This document shows positions 47,481-58,300 of a stretch of 64,000 nucleotides of DNA, piece after piece (within the stretch, counting starts at the first letter, position 1; every line of letters begins with the position of its first letter). The notes beneath the pieces are model-generated. The model worked only from the letters and a program-made list of their open reading frames with translations, was not told the DNA's origin and ran no database searches. This stretch comes from Lunularia cruciata. Its lineage: Eukaryota; Streptophyta; Marchantiopsida; Lunulariales; Lunulariaceae. The DNA lies in assembly GCA_948567375.1 (NCBI GenBank), contig OX419755.1:76964931-77028930 (forward strand), given 5' to 3'. The position numbers and the translations under genes are program-made.

Positions 47481-50101
47481 GTATGTCGAGATATCTTTTG
47501 AATTCTGTAGTCCACACTCCCTTGTGGTTGAGACTCAATGGTCTCGTCCATATATCTCCAAGTTAGTCAGCAGTTTACTGTCGCCAATACACTCCCATTT
47601 CATCTTCTGTCTTCCTTCCAACTGTCTGCTCGGGGTGATTCGTGACTGTTTGCTAAGGGTGAATCATATACAGGGTGCGTCAAAACTTGATCCGTTATGT
47701 TTCATAAGTCTCATTTCTCAACTTCCACAAATCTCCACAACTAGAACGACACGTACTACTACTTCACAACTCACACAAATCTTCACAAGTAGAACTGCAG
47801 AACGGTTCATAAACTCGGAAAGTTGTACTAGCAGTGTTGTCATACAAGGAGGTGAGAGAGCACTATTAGTTGATGCCCACGTTCTGTACATGTGCAGGTG
47901 CGGGATCTGAAAGTCTTGGCTCACAGATTGATGAACATTCGGGGTTGCTAAGGAAGGTACTATACTTACGATACACGAAACCAGTCCAGCGACCTCGAGG
48001 AAGTGGGCAAACGTCGTGGGGATGTAGAACCGATGATGTTCACAAGCAGTTTACCCAATCTTAACTAGTGCATGCTGTACTGCTGATGTGGCCTGGTAAC
48101 GAGAGAGAGTTGGTGAGAAAACTACCTGATGCTGAAACTATGCTTGCAAATATACGGAATCGAGAAGCGGGAGTTGTAGACCTTCTCTAATTCGTCTGGC
48201 CATTCGCTCACCGTTATGGATCCTCAAAGCTTTTAACCGTGCATGTGTACAATAACTGAAAGCGCTGGCAAATGATCACAGATGAACTTAACAGTGCCCC
48301 ACTTTAGCACCAAGTTGGTACCCCAAGTTGGAAAATAGACTTCATCGTAAAGCAGTCACCATTCTACATTGTCTGACGTTTCACGCGGGTGCGTCGAAGC
48401 TGGCAGTGATAATTCTGTCTTGGCAAGTAATGTTCTTGTCAAGGGTTTAGGGTTTAGGGACCTACGATGTTCATGCCTTACGATACTTCCAGAGATAAGC
48501 CTTAGACCGACCCAAAATTTGGCATTTCGACTCAGTCGACTCCCAAGTTCGCAACAAGATCTAATCGACCACATAGAAGTTTACAGGGAGTGTCAGTCCT
48601 ATGTGACGATAGATTTCCCGAACACTTCGATAAGCAATACAACAATGGAATATTAGGTTTTATTAACTCGAACTCCCTCCATGCGAACTATTACTCATGA
48701 ATACCACGTCGTACCATGTGACAGTTCGGAGTCAGTTAAGTCCTTCTGCAAACTTGGGGGTAGTTAGTCCAAATGGCAAATATAAGAGTTACATCGTCTC
48801 CTTCGATACTTCATTCAGATTTGGTCCTACTATTAGAGGAGCAATTTTAAGAACAATGTCGAGCTGGTTATGAATTTGGGTTCCAACTACACTCACGCAC
48901 CATAGAAAGGGATATTATTATCTCTTTGCGTGACTTTGAGTACAATTAAGTCTAAGTGCGAGATTAGAAATATACTTAATCGTGTTTTAAAGTTTATACT
49001 TTTATTTTATTATGCCCTAGTTTCCTTTTTACTTGATTGTACTTTACTGCTTGACGCGAGTCACAAAATGGTAGCTAGTTTCGAAATTCACTGACGAATG
49101 AATTATATGTTTAGAAATATCTATTAATATATAGAAAAAATAAAAAGTAAGACATCCTGTGGGCTCTAAATTCTCTAAATACATACATTAGGATTCGGAA
49201 CAATGATTGAGAAATTGTCGCAATGCAGTCATCTCCACAAGCGATACCTATGGAAATTTCCTTCGTTCCTGCTTACATATTCACTATGGCTGCTTCAGCT
49301 CGATAGCTGGAGTACTAGTGAGTGTTTTGATAATGTCGACCCATCAGTGTTATTTATTATGCTGCATGCCTTTTCCTGACTCTGTGCAAGATGCTATGTT
49401 GAACCAGAAGAGATTGTGGTCAAACTGGACCTCGCATGATACCATCCACAGCTGTTGCACTTGCAGAAAAATTGACTTTTGGAGTTCGCTTGACTGGGTG
49501 ACTTACATTGTGTCTAACATGATCAAGATGCTAGGCGATCTGGTTATGGTGAACGTAGCTGAAGCAATATACAATAAGAATAGATTTCAAGTTTATTGCA
49601 AGTTGAAAACTAGAAAGTTTGCGCTGCACATGACGTTGTATAGACCAAACATTGTCAACTTCTGTTTCCCAAAACCTCAAAAAGGTCTAATTCTTTGAAG
49701 ATGCTCAAAACACCTCGGTAGGTGCTCAGAAAATATGCCTGTCCCAAAACCTCTAAAAGATTGAATTTTTTGAAAATGGTTGAAACACGTTGGTAAGTGC
49801 GAAGGAAAATAAACATGTCAGTATTTTCGACTGTGTCTTCTCTTGGTTTTCTAACTTGGGAACTTGTTTTTTCAAGATAAACCTGATCTGCTGGATGGAG
49901 AAGACGTTATGGAGCCCCGAAGCTGTAAACGCAATCCAGAGCGATTTGCAGCCGTGAAACTCTAAACGAACCTCGAAACTTCATGGCCTGTCCCCGGAAC
50001 TTTGGATTTAGCACCGAAATCAAATACATCTTTACAAGCAAGTAGTTCATTTCAAACATAAGAATATTGCAATTTATCCTTTAATATACCCATGTTAACT
50101 A
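47481..50101. other. Higher-complexity stretch with no recognised gene
   Basis: Similar in character to the PAL island. An open frame from ATG 49333 to 49698 (121 residues, Cys- and Met-rich) matches nothing I recognise and is near chance length. A 75-base tandem duplication lies at its end. Nothing else is supported. Confidence 0.4.
49667..49816. repeat. Two-copy tandem repeat, 75-base period
   Basis: 'tcccaaaacctc.aaaag..' begins at 49667 and again at 49742. The copies remain alignable throughout but differ at a fair number of sites, so the duplication is old. Confidence 0.8.
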
Positions 50102-51128
50102 TGTTGAAAGTACATTTCATTTGGTATTACATGTGGCATTGATATAGCACTGCCTATACTATACTATAGGTGTTAGGGTTTATACATAGTATCCAGCACC
50201 GAATGACAACATTAGCTAAAGTTAGAGTATTTAGTTCTTACCTATGAGAGAGTAGGTCATTCATTCCATCAAGATGTTAGCAGTATAGTCAATTTGCTTG
50301 AGCAGCATTGTGGAGAAGCAAGGCCAGGCAACACGACCGTTGGCTTAGAACCGGCATACTAGTCTGCAGGTATTCCATTCCTCACTTCATGTGACTACAT
50401 TTGCAATAAGAGGAAATTGGCAAGCATACTTTATATACCTTTTTATGTTCCTTGTATGCTATAAATGCTGTACAAATTTGCATCAGTTCCTATGACAACT
50501 CTCAATCTATTGTGATGGATATGCTATAGGAAAGCAACATAGATTACCTTTTGCAAAATCTAGTGATAGTAGAGGAAGTACAAAGTTAGAGAGTTCTTTC
50601 ACATTGATATTTTTGGTCCTACAAGCATGAGTTCAATAGGAGAATAAAATATTATCTCCTTTTTAAGTTTTAGGGTTGTTTACCATTATACTAAAAGTGG
50701 TTTCAGATTTTTATTTTTCTTGAAAGAAAAGTCAAAAACTTTGTATTGCTTCAAACAACTCCACACATATATAGAAACTCAACGTGGAATGAAGATCAAG
50801 AAAGTACAATATGATAGATGAGGTGAATATGCTAGAAAAGATGTGTTGTTTTTGTACAAAGTGTTGGATTAGTCCATGAACTTATAACACCTTGCACTCT
50901 TGAGAAAAATGATATTTAGAGAGAAAGATCAAAGAATAGTGTTTGAAGTAACAAGAAGCATGTTGTAATCTGCCTAGAGAGTTGTGAGAAGAAGCAATGG
51001 GAACTGCTACACATGTTCTAAATAGAGTTTTCAGTAGAGTTTCAGAGAAAACTCCTTATGAGCTCTAGCATGGAACAAAACCAATGGTTGCACATATGAT
51101 TCACTTTTGGTTGTTTAATCTTTGCTAG
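50102..51128 (+). mobile_element. Ty1/copia fragment C2 (LTR plus integrase piece), decayed fossil
   Basis: The LTR (about 50102-50500) matches the C1 LTR from its first base. It is joined directly to an internal segment (about 50520-51124) that matches the C1 integrase region from the 'GKQH' word to the 'ELWHGTKP'-type word. Leader, gag and protease are absent between them. The internal match ends near 51124, just before the G2 target site. A broken relic. Confidence 0.75.
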
Positions 51129-51133
51129 ATAAT

Positions 51134-51739
51134 TGTAATACTCTAAGGACAAGAGAACTCTCCAAGAGAGATACAAGAGAGAAAACATGGATTTCACACT
51201 CAATCCTCTGATGCGCCAAAGGAGCACCTTCTCTTTATTATATAGCAAAGAGGATCCCCTCAAAGGAAGCCCCACCCTTGGATCAGATACATGGATTGGT
51301 GACTTATCAGCAAGCTCCATCATTGGATTAGCTGTTTGGATGGGTGAAATGTCAGTCCTTGTCCTATCTAGTTGGTCAAACGGGTTTGACCAAAGGGAAT
51401 CTTTAGGGAATTCTCCTATAGAGAGCTCAGAATTGTATGGAGTGAGGTACTATTAGAAAGCTCTCAATGAGACAAATCAAAGGGAAGGGGGAGAAGGCAA
51501 GCCCTTTTTCTCTTGAATGCCGGGAGTTCTATATTTTTTTGAGGCCTAATTCATCCGTTCAGGCCTCAAAATTTGGCTTTAAAGTATTCAAGCTATTTTT
51601 GGCTTTTGCCTTCTTAGTAGAAGTACTCTTTTGGTGACACCTCTCTCTGATCTACCTAGCCCATTGTACACAACATCCTTGTAGATGTTACCAAGCCAAT
51701 TTTCACCTCTAGATAATATGTCTAGCTACTTGTATTACA
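51134..51739 (-). repeat. 3' LTR of chromovirus G2 (606 bp)
   Basis: It starts 'tgtaatactctaagg' and ends 'cttgtattaca'. The minus-strand polypurine tract follows at about 51742-51755. It aligns with 5977-6577. Confidence 0.9.
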
Positions 51740-51751
51740 AATGTCCCCCTT

Positions 51752-52006
51752 TTAAGATGTAACGTCCTCGTTGTGAAGTTGTTGCTCAAAAGATTGAGCT
51801 AACACTGGTGCATTGGTCAAGTTGGCTGCTGGCTCCCATGTTGCCTCATATAGTGGGTACACTTTCCAATGGACCAGATATTCCACACGCAGATGGTGAG
51901 TACCACGGATGTGTTTTTGATGAATGTGTTCAATCTCATACTCCTCTACCTCATCAACAAGGTTGACTTTCTTGGATGGAAGAGAAGTGAGGCGGTCGGG
52001 GAGCAT
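51752..52006 (-). pseudogene. Chromodomain tail of the G2 integrase
   Basis: The minus strand reads 'VEEYEIEHIHQKHIRG', then 'VEYLVHWKVYPLYEATWEP' and 'NLTNAPVLAQSFEQQ'. This is the chromodomain pattern with the aromatic Tyr/Trp positions, placed after the integrase as in chromoviruses. The known role is to steer insertion to marked chromatin. It is part of a dead element. Confidence 0.88.
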
Positions 52007-53870
52007 ATTGGTATAATAAGGAAATATGAAACACTAGGTGGATCTTCATATGTGGCGGTAGCTTGAGGTGATAGGCCACGGCACCGATGGGACAAAGGAT
52101 GGAGAAAGGTCCACTAAAATGATATCTAAGCTTATGAGGACCAACTAACTTGAGCTTGGTGGTTGACAACCAGACTTGATCTCCCACATTGAACTCCATG
52201 TGTTGGCGGTATGCTGCTACATACTACTTACATACTCCTACATACATACTTCATACTGCTACTACATGGCGGAACTACATACTACTTTTGCCAATTTTGG
52301 GCAATCTGCAACCTGTGCTTGGCATGCTCCACCCCATGTTGGATTCTAGAAACAAAAGTGTTGATAATGTCAACCTTAGTAGCCATCGGATGGATCTTCA
52401 TCAAGCTCGAAGGTGTGAAAGGATGCTTTCCATACATGAGGAAGAACGGTGTGACATGTGTGGAGGCATTCTGTAATACTCTAAGGACAAGAGAAAAGAG
52501 AAAACACATATTACACACTCAAACATTTGATGCCCCAAAGGAGCACCTTCTCTTTATTATATAGACAAAGAGGATCTCCTCCAAGAAAGCTCCACCATAG
52601 ATTAGGCACACAGATAGGTAACATATCAGCAAGCTCCACCCTTGGATTGCTAACTTGGATAGGTGACATGTTGGTCTAGGTCCTATCTAGTTGGTCAAAC
52701 AAGCTTTGACCGAAGGGAAGCTTTTAGGGAATCTTCCTGTAAGAATCTCAGAATCACGTGGGTAAGGTACCATTGGAAAGCTCTCAATGTGAAAAACCAG
52801 AGGGGAGGGAAGGCCAGCCTATCCTTTGTTGGGGTGGGGGGAATTTGCATATTTTTGAGGCCTAATTCATTCGTTTAGGCCTCCAAAATTGCCTTCAAAG
52901 ATTTCAAGCATATTTTGGTTCCTACTCTATTAGTAGAAGTCCACTTTTGTTGATACCTCTTTCTGATCTATTTAGTCCATCATGTGTAACATCCTTTCAG
53001 ACCAAACCAATTCTCACCTTTAAATCATATGTCTAGCTATTGGTTATAAGGTTCTCAAGTCTATTTTGGTTTTTGCTCTATTAGTAGAAGTACTCTTTTG
53101 ATGATACTTCTATCTGATCTATTTTGATCATCATGTATAACATCATTCTAGATGTTACCAAACCAAATTTCACATCTAGATCATATGGCTAGCTCTTGGT
53201 ATTATGCATTCACTGAATTGTTGTAAGCAAATTCTACCAATGGGAGTAAGGTGTCCCAACTCTCTTGCTCCTCCAAAGTAAAGCCCCAAAGCATGTCCTC
53301 AATAGTGTAATTTTCCCTCTTTGTTTGTCCATTTATGGATGGTAAGCTATGGACATAGCCAATTTGGTTTTGAAGAACCCAAAGAGTGTTCTCCAAAACA
53401 AACTAGTGAATTGAGTGTCTTATCTATGATGAGTACTCGAGACAAACCATGATAGGAAAAGACTGCATCTAAGTAAATTGAGCTAGTTACGGGGCAATCA
53501 CATCCTTGGTGATAGGACATACATAAATCATTTTTTCTGAGTTGGTCGAGGTGGTCTTGGGTAATTCACAAACCAAATCTATGCTTACCTATTCCAAACA
53601 TTGTGTAGGAGTAGGGAGAGGTTGGAAGAGTCCTATGGGAGCTTGATTAGAAGCCTTATTTTGTTGACAAAGTAGGCAGCTCTAAACATATTCCATCACA
53701 ACATTGCTCAACTTGGGCCAATATTAATTGGCATTTGACTGCATCCAAGGTCTTGTCCATTCTAACATGACCTGCAATGGCAGAATCATGACATTCCACC
53801 AAGATAGTAGTTCTTAGATCCATATCATCTAGGATCCACAACATGCCATCACGTAAGGTGAGTCCTTGGG
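51954..53870 (-). pseudogene. Integrase region of G2, interrupted by a solo LTR
   Basis: The C-terminal part is at 51954-52471 ('EFNVGDQVWLSTTKLKLVGP'). The catalytic side is at 53207-53640 and the zinc-binding segment at about 53690-53850 ('VECHDSAIAGHVRMDKTLDAVK'). The family LTR at 52472-53206 separates them. It is a decayed fossil. Confidence 0.8.
52472..53206 (-). repeat. Solo LTR of the G1/G2 family inserted in the G2 integrase
   Basis: The left end is 'tgtaatactctaagg' and the right end 'ggtattatg'. It is flanked by the same five bases 'cattc' (52467-52471 and 53207-53211). The insertion site reads through cleanly when compared with G1 at about 7255-7270. It is 735 bp, longer than the 606-bp LTR, because a segment near 52885-53020 is partly duplicated at 53041-53175. 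No internal element sequence is present. Confidence 0.93.
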
Positions 53871-53892
53871 TGTTGGTGATGCCTTTGGATGA

Positions 53893-55418
53893 TTAAGCAC
53901 CCACAATTTGTGGATCAGTTTTTGTAGCAGCAAGAATCTTGGGCCAAAATTTAGGGTTCATCTTGATTTCCACCACCAAATTGTTTACCATCGGCATTTG
54001 GGTGAATGCATCTATGAGTTGCTTCTTGCCTTCCATATATTTGATTGTCATGTTGAATTGTTGTCTCCATTTTTCCCGCTGAATTTGTCTATGAGAAAGA
54101 TTTTTTTTGTCTTGAGGTACACTAGAGGTTTGTGGTCCTTCTCCCCTAGATAGTGCTTCCAATGCTTGGTTACAAGGACAATGGCCAGCTCTTCTCATTC
54201 ACTGGTGTGATAGTTACATTCTACAAATAACAACTTACGAGAGAAATATGCAATTGTGTGCCATCCATCCTACCATTCTTGTTGTAGGACTGCTCCTATT
54301 GCTACACCTGATGCATCTATAGCCATCTTGATTGGAAATTATGGGTCATACTATTTCAAGATTAGTGCATGCATCTTTCAACTCTTGAAAGGCCAATTCT
54401 TGTGCGGTTCCCCATATCCACCTCTTCTTATTGCCCAAAATAGTGATATTAGAGGTTGTGTAATCTTGGAGAAGTCCTTGAAAAATTGATAATAAAACCC
54501 CATAAATCCCAAGAAACTCTTGAGTTGAGTCTGATATTGTAGAACACTCTATTTTTAATGACCTCTATTTTATCTGTTAACAATTGGATACCCTCTGCAC
54601 ATACTTTATGCCCTAAGTAGTCTACTTCAGATTTACCAAACTCACACTTTGAGATTTTGGCATACAATTGATTTTTTGTAAAATCTGGAGGACTTATCAT
54701 AGATGTTGCTTGTGCTCTATCAACATCCTATTGTAGACTAAGATGTCATTGAGAAAAATGATAACAAGTTTATCCAAGTACAAAAAAATATATCATTCAT
54801 CAAAATCATGAAAGTGACTGGAGCGTTGGTGAGGCCAAACTGCATCACCAAGTACTCAAAGTGACCATACCTTGTTTGAAAGTCCATTTTGTGAATGTCT
54901 TCTTCTGCAATCTTGGTTTGGTTGTAACCGCTCCACAAATCAAGTTTAGTGAAGTGGCTTGCCCCATTGAGTTGATCAAACAAGTTATCCATGCGAGGTA
55001 AATGGATATTTGTTCTTCATCATCCCCGATAGTCAATGCATATGCGCATTGTTCCATCCTTCTTCACAAACAATACAAGAGCCTCATATGGTGATATGTT
55101 TGGTTGGATAAATCCCTTCTACAACATATCCTTGATTCAAGCCTTACACTCTTCCAACTCATGAGGTGATAGTTGATATGGGGCCTTACAAGGAGGTGTC
55201 TTCCCAGGATGTATCTCGATTTTATGATCTACTCTCCTTTTTGGTGGTAAACCTATGAGTAATTCATCTAAAAAGACATCTTGGAACTCATTGACCACAT
55301 CTTTCAATTTCTCAAGAATTTGTCCATTGTGTTGGGCACTCTGGACTTCTCTTATTAAACCTATGAAAAATCTATTTGTCTTACCAATAGATGTGGTCCT
55401 TATGACATATAGAGGCAA
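53893..55418 (-). pseudogene. RT and RNase H region of G2
   Basis: The minus strand reads the RT start 'PPKRRVDHKIEIHPGKTPP' at 55137-55418 and the palm region '[16 protein letters not shown]' at 54738-54992. The thumb word 'YAKISKCEFGKSEVDYLGH' is at about 54590-54670. RNase H remains follow, to about 53893. It is decayed. It parallels G1 8255-9577. Confidence 0.85.
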
Positions 55419-55539
55419 CTCTTGCCTTTGTGATCTTCCTTTAATCCCATAGATCTTCTATTGACTAGTTTTCACTACTTTCTTTCTCCAATCTACCATT
55501 TAGTTGTAGTGCTCCATCCATAACATACCTAAGATCACA

Positions 55540-55812
55540 TCATAACAAGCTAGTTGTATCACTTGCTTCTTGATACCCTCTTACAAAGAGTATGACCTTT
55601 CTAGGTAACAATTCAATTGTCTCTGTCTGACTATTAGGTAACTCTACTTTGTCCTTCTCATCCTTCTCTAGTTCCATCCCCAACCTTATTGCAACAAAGC
55701 AAGACAAGAAATTTTTTGTTGCCCCAAGGTCTATCAACACTCTTACCAGATTGCCTTCTAGCACTCCATTTACAACAATTAATTGTATGTTTATCTTCCT
55801 CCTTCTTTGCAC
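55540..55812 (-). pseudogene. Protease segment of G2
   Basis: 'VLIDLGATKNFLS' on the minus strand is the retropepsin active-site region, in a form where the family has Asp-Ser-Gly-Ala. 'GMELEKDEKDKVELPN' follows. It is a single open segment of a dead element, better preserved than in G1. Confidence 0.8.
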
Positions 55813-56605
55813 ACTCCTCCTCTTCTCCCTCTCTCCCTTTACTCTTCTTCACCAAGCCAATAAGGTCACAAGGTACATTTATTAGCCATCTTCATTTTCC
55901 AATGCGGTTTCCATATCTTCCTCTTCAATTTGTCTTTCCATGTGGTTTAGAGGTCACTTAATGAAGGCCAAGGGCCTTTAAGAGGACAAGCATTATAATT
56001 GATGGCTATGTGCCCAATTAGGCCACAATTGTAACATCATAGTTGTTCTACTCAAGCTCCTTCTCCCCGTGGGACTCCTTCTCTCCTTTCTTTGACCCAT
56101 CTCTGTTCTCCTTGGAGAGGTCTTGCTCCTCTATCTTGGAACATAGTGTTGCCTAATTCTATAGGAACTAGTCCACAAAAATGGTGTGTCTTGGCTCGAT
56201 AGTTTTGCATCAATGTTATTGCTTCACCTCCTCCAAGCACCCTTGCTATTCTTTGGGAGCATGCAATGGCTTCAAAAACAATACAAGGATTTTGCACCAT
56301 TATCTCTTGGCAAATCCACTCTTTTAATCCTCTCTTGAAATCCTCTCAAGAACTTTGGCTGGACTCATATTGGTTATCATAACCTATAGATCCAAATATG
56401 CCTCCACATACTCTTGTATGCTCTTCTCTACTTTAACCCCCAGAGTTTGGTTCGGGCCATTTGCACAAAATCCACAGATTGGAAATTATTGAGCAGCCCT
56501 TCTTGCATGGTTGTCCAAGTGACCTCTCTTCCTTCTACCAACAATGATCATTCCCATGCATTGTACTTTGTGAGTGCCTTATTGGTCAAGTACCAACACA
56601 CAAAC

Positions 56606-57031
56606 TGTAAAAGACCGAACCCGAGGAGAGAAATAGGAGAATGGAAACTCACATTGGGACACTTGAATGAGAGAAAACTCTGAATGCCTAGCATGAGCTT
56701 TGGCTTTGGTATTTATAGGTGGCATACAAGGCCCTTGAGAAGCTTCTCAAGAAGCTTCTTCAAGCCTCTTTCTTAGAGTGCAAGCCAAGTTAACTAGGAA
56801 GCTTCTCAAGAAGCTTCCTTCTAGAAGCCGCCTACTTGGCATGCAAGCTAAGCTAGTTGGAAGCTTCTAGAAGCTTCCTTCTAGAAGCTACTTACTTGAG
56901 GTGCAAGCTAAGCTAGCAGGGAAGCTTCCCAAGAAGCTTCCTAGATACTTCAAGAATATTCTAGGCTAATTTGTTTTATGTGCTACTTTGTAAGCCTGAC
57001 TAACTTTGTTGCTAAACTCCATATTGTTATA
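56606..57031 (-). repeat. Solo LTR-like insertion with heat-shock-element-like repeats
   Basis: A 426-bp insertion absent from G1. The ends are 'tgtaaaag' and 'gttata' (TGTAA/TTACA-type), flanked by identical 'caaac' at 56601-56605 and 57032-57036. Read on the minus strand it has a consensus TATAAAT (56711-56717). Upstream of that lie many 'gaagcttc' and 'ttctagaagcttc' blocks (56739-56758, about 56803-56825, 56860-56890, 56920-56945), which are inverted GAA/TTC units of the heat-shock-factor type. They sit in roughly 60-base tandem units with 'gcaagctaagctag'. Confidence 0.82.
56711..56717 (-). promoter_or_regulatory. TATA box of the heat-element LTR
   Basis: The minus strand reads 'cctataaatacc', a near-ideal plant TATA box. 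The nearest GAA/TTC pair (56739-56746) lies about 22 bases upstream on that strand. No intact coding follows it. Confidence 0.6.
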
Positions 57032-57616
57032 CAAACACACTTGCAAAATGATCAATGATCTCCATTGAGAACAATCAAAGGTATCAATTAATTCTTGAAA
57101 TCCAAATTTCCACTACTCCCATAGAATGTTATCTTGTGTAAGGCTTGATGTTGCATGTGTTTTTCATTTGTAGTAACAATGTGGCTTGGTTGTTGATTGG
57201 AATTGGTGTTATTGACATGCATAACTCTCCAAGTACTTTGGTTGTTGTGCTGGTTTTTGAGATGGCTCCTATTCTTGCATTACTTGTTCATTCTTGATAG
57301 CATGTATTTGATTTTGCAATTCCTCCATGGTCATCATGATTTCTTGAAACTTGTTCAACATCCACTGCATTCCCTGCATCAACTCCTACAACAACAAATC
57401 CATGATTCCTACACACGACCAATGTTCACTTGCTACTTCCTACTTCAATAGAGAGTTAGAATGATCACTCAAGAGGGTGAAAATATGGGAACTACCATTG
57501 GGACCTCAGATTCTATCACTCATTGATAATATTCTTCACCAAATTGCGGATAACAAAATCCCTAAACATCACTTTTGGTCTAACTACATAACAGATTTCT
57601 ACTTGCATGTTGAAAG

Positions 57617-57914
57617 GGTGAGGTACCATTGGGAATCTCTTAATGAGACAAAATCATACGAAGGAGAAGGCAAACCATTTGTCCTTGAAAGGGGGGGAGG
57701 TATTTTTCCATTTTTGAGGCTTAACTCATCTATTTAGACCTCCAAAATTGTCTTTAAAGTTTTCAGACTATTTTTGACTTTTGCCATATTAGTAGAAGTA
57801 CTCTTTTAATTACACCTCTGTCTGATCTACCTAGCCCATTGTACATAGCATCCTTTTAGATATTACCAAGCCAATTTTCACCTCTAGATAATATGTCTAG
57901 CTGCTTGTATTACA
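57617..57914 (-). repeat. Shortened 5' LTR of chromovirus G2
   Basis: It aligns with about 51440-51739 and ends 'cttgtattaca' at the target duplication. The rest of the LTR is absent, and leader/gag-side sequence abuts it, as in G1. Both family members have lost the same side of this LTR, to different extents. Confidence 0.8.
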
Positions 57915-57919
57915 ATAAT

Positions 57920-58300
57920 AGGTGTGGCTATGATATTTCCCATTCTCCTCTTTGTTTAGGAGGTTCATCCTTATGTAGAAATGCATGATCAAAGGGGCTA
58001 AAATTTTGGATCTGGCTTCAAATATGTCATCCAATAGCTCAATGATGCGTTCTATGAACATCCTTGCATGGCTTACAAGTTGTTGTTTGTGCACAAGTTG
58101 GAAGAAGATTTCTTGGTCCAAGTTTGCATAGGCCATTCTTTTCAACCTCAGTAACTTCATAATTTTTTTGGTGACAACTGATCAAATAGGGCCCTTGAGA
58201 TCCTCTATCTTATACCCATTCATCAACTTCCCATTCACAAATGAGTCGTCAATCTTATCCTTTAAATCTTTACTCAACCGGGCATGGGAAGTTTCTATTT
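57920..58300 (-). pseudogene. Second copy of the transposon-associated protein family
   Basis: The minus strand reads 'FFQLVHKQQLVSHARMFIERI' then 'LIMHFYIRMNLLNKEENGKYH', parallel to 34860-35150 ('LFVIHFYLVMDLLTPKEKKKY'). It is a shorter and more decayed copy. Function unknown. Confidence 0.45.

Larger units (their letters stand above)
55985..57440 (-). pseudogene. Gag region of G2, interrupted by a heat-element LTR
   Basis: A zinc knuckle 'CYNCGLIGHIAIN' lies at about 55995-56040 on the minus strand. Gag core pieces lie on both sides of the LTR at 56606-57031 and align with G1 10080-11100. It is a decayed fossil. Confidence 0.75.
51134..57914 (-). mobile_element. Ty3/gypsy chromovirus G2, minus strand, decayed fossil with target duplication
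   Basis: Same family as G1, in the order (minus strand) gag, protease, RT, RNase H, integrase, chromodomain, 3' LTR. The five bases outside each end are identical: 'ataat' at 51129-51133 and at 57915-57919, so both ends are original even though the 5' LTR is shortened internally. Two later LTR insertions sit inside it (52472-53206 and 56606-57031). It has many breaks. Confidence 0.9.

Noticed and set aside
48443-48459. Two TTTAGGG units, as in plant telomeres
   Set aside because: Two units are too few for an interstitial telomeric repeat.
56730-56950. Regularly spaced 'gaagcttc' blocks as a CRISPR-like array
   Set aside because: Blocks are short palindromes inside an LTR with irregular spacing, in a plant genome.
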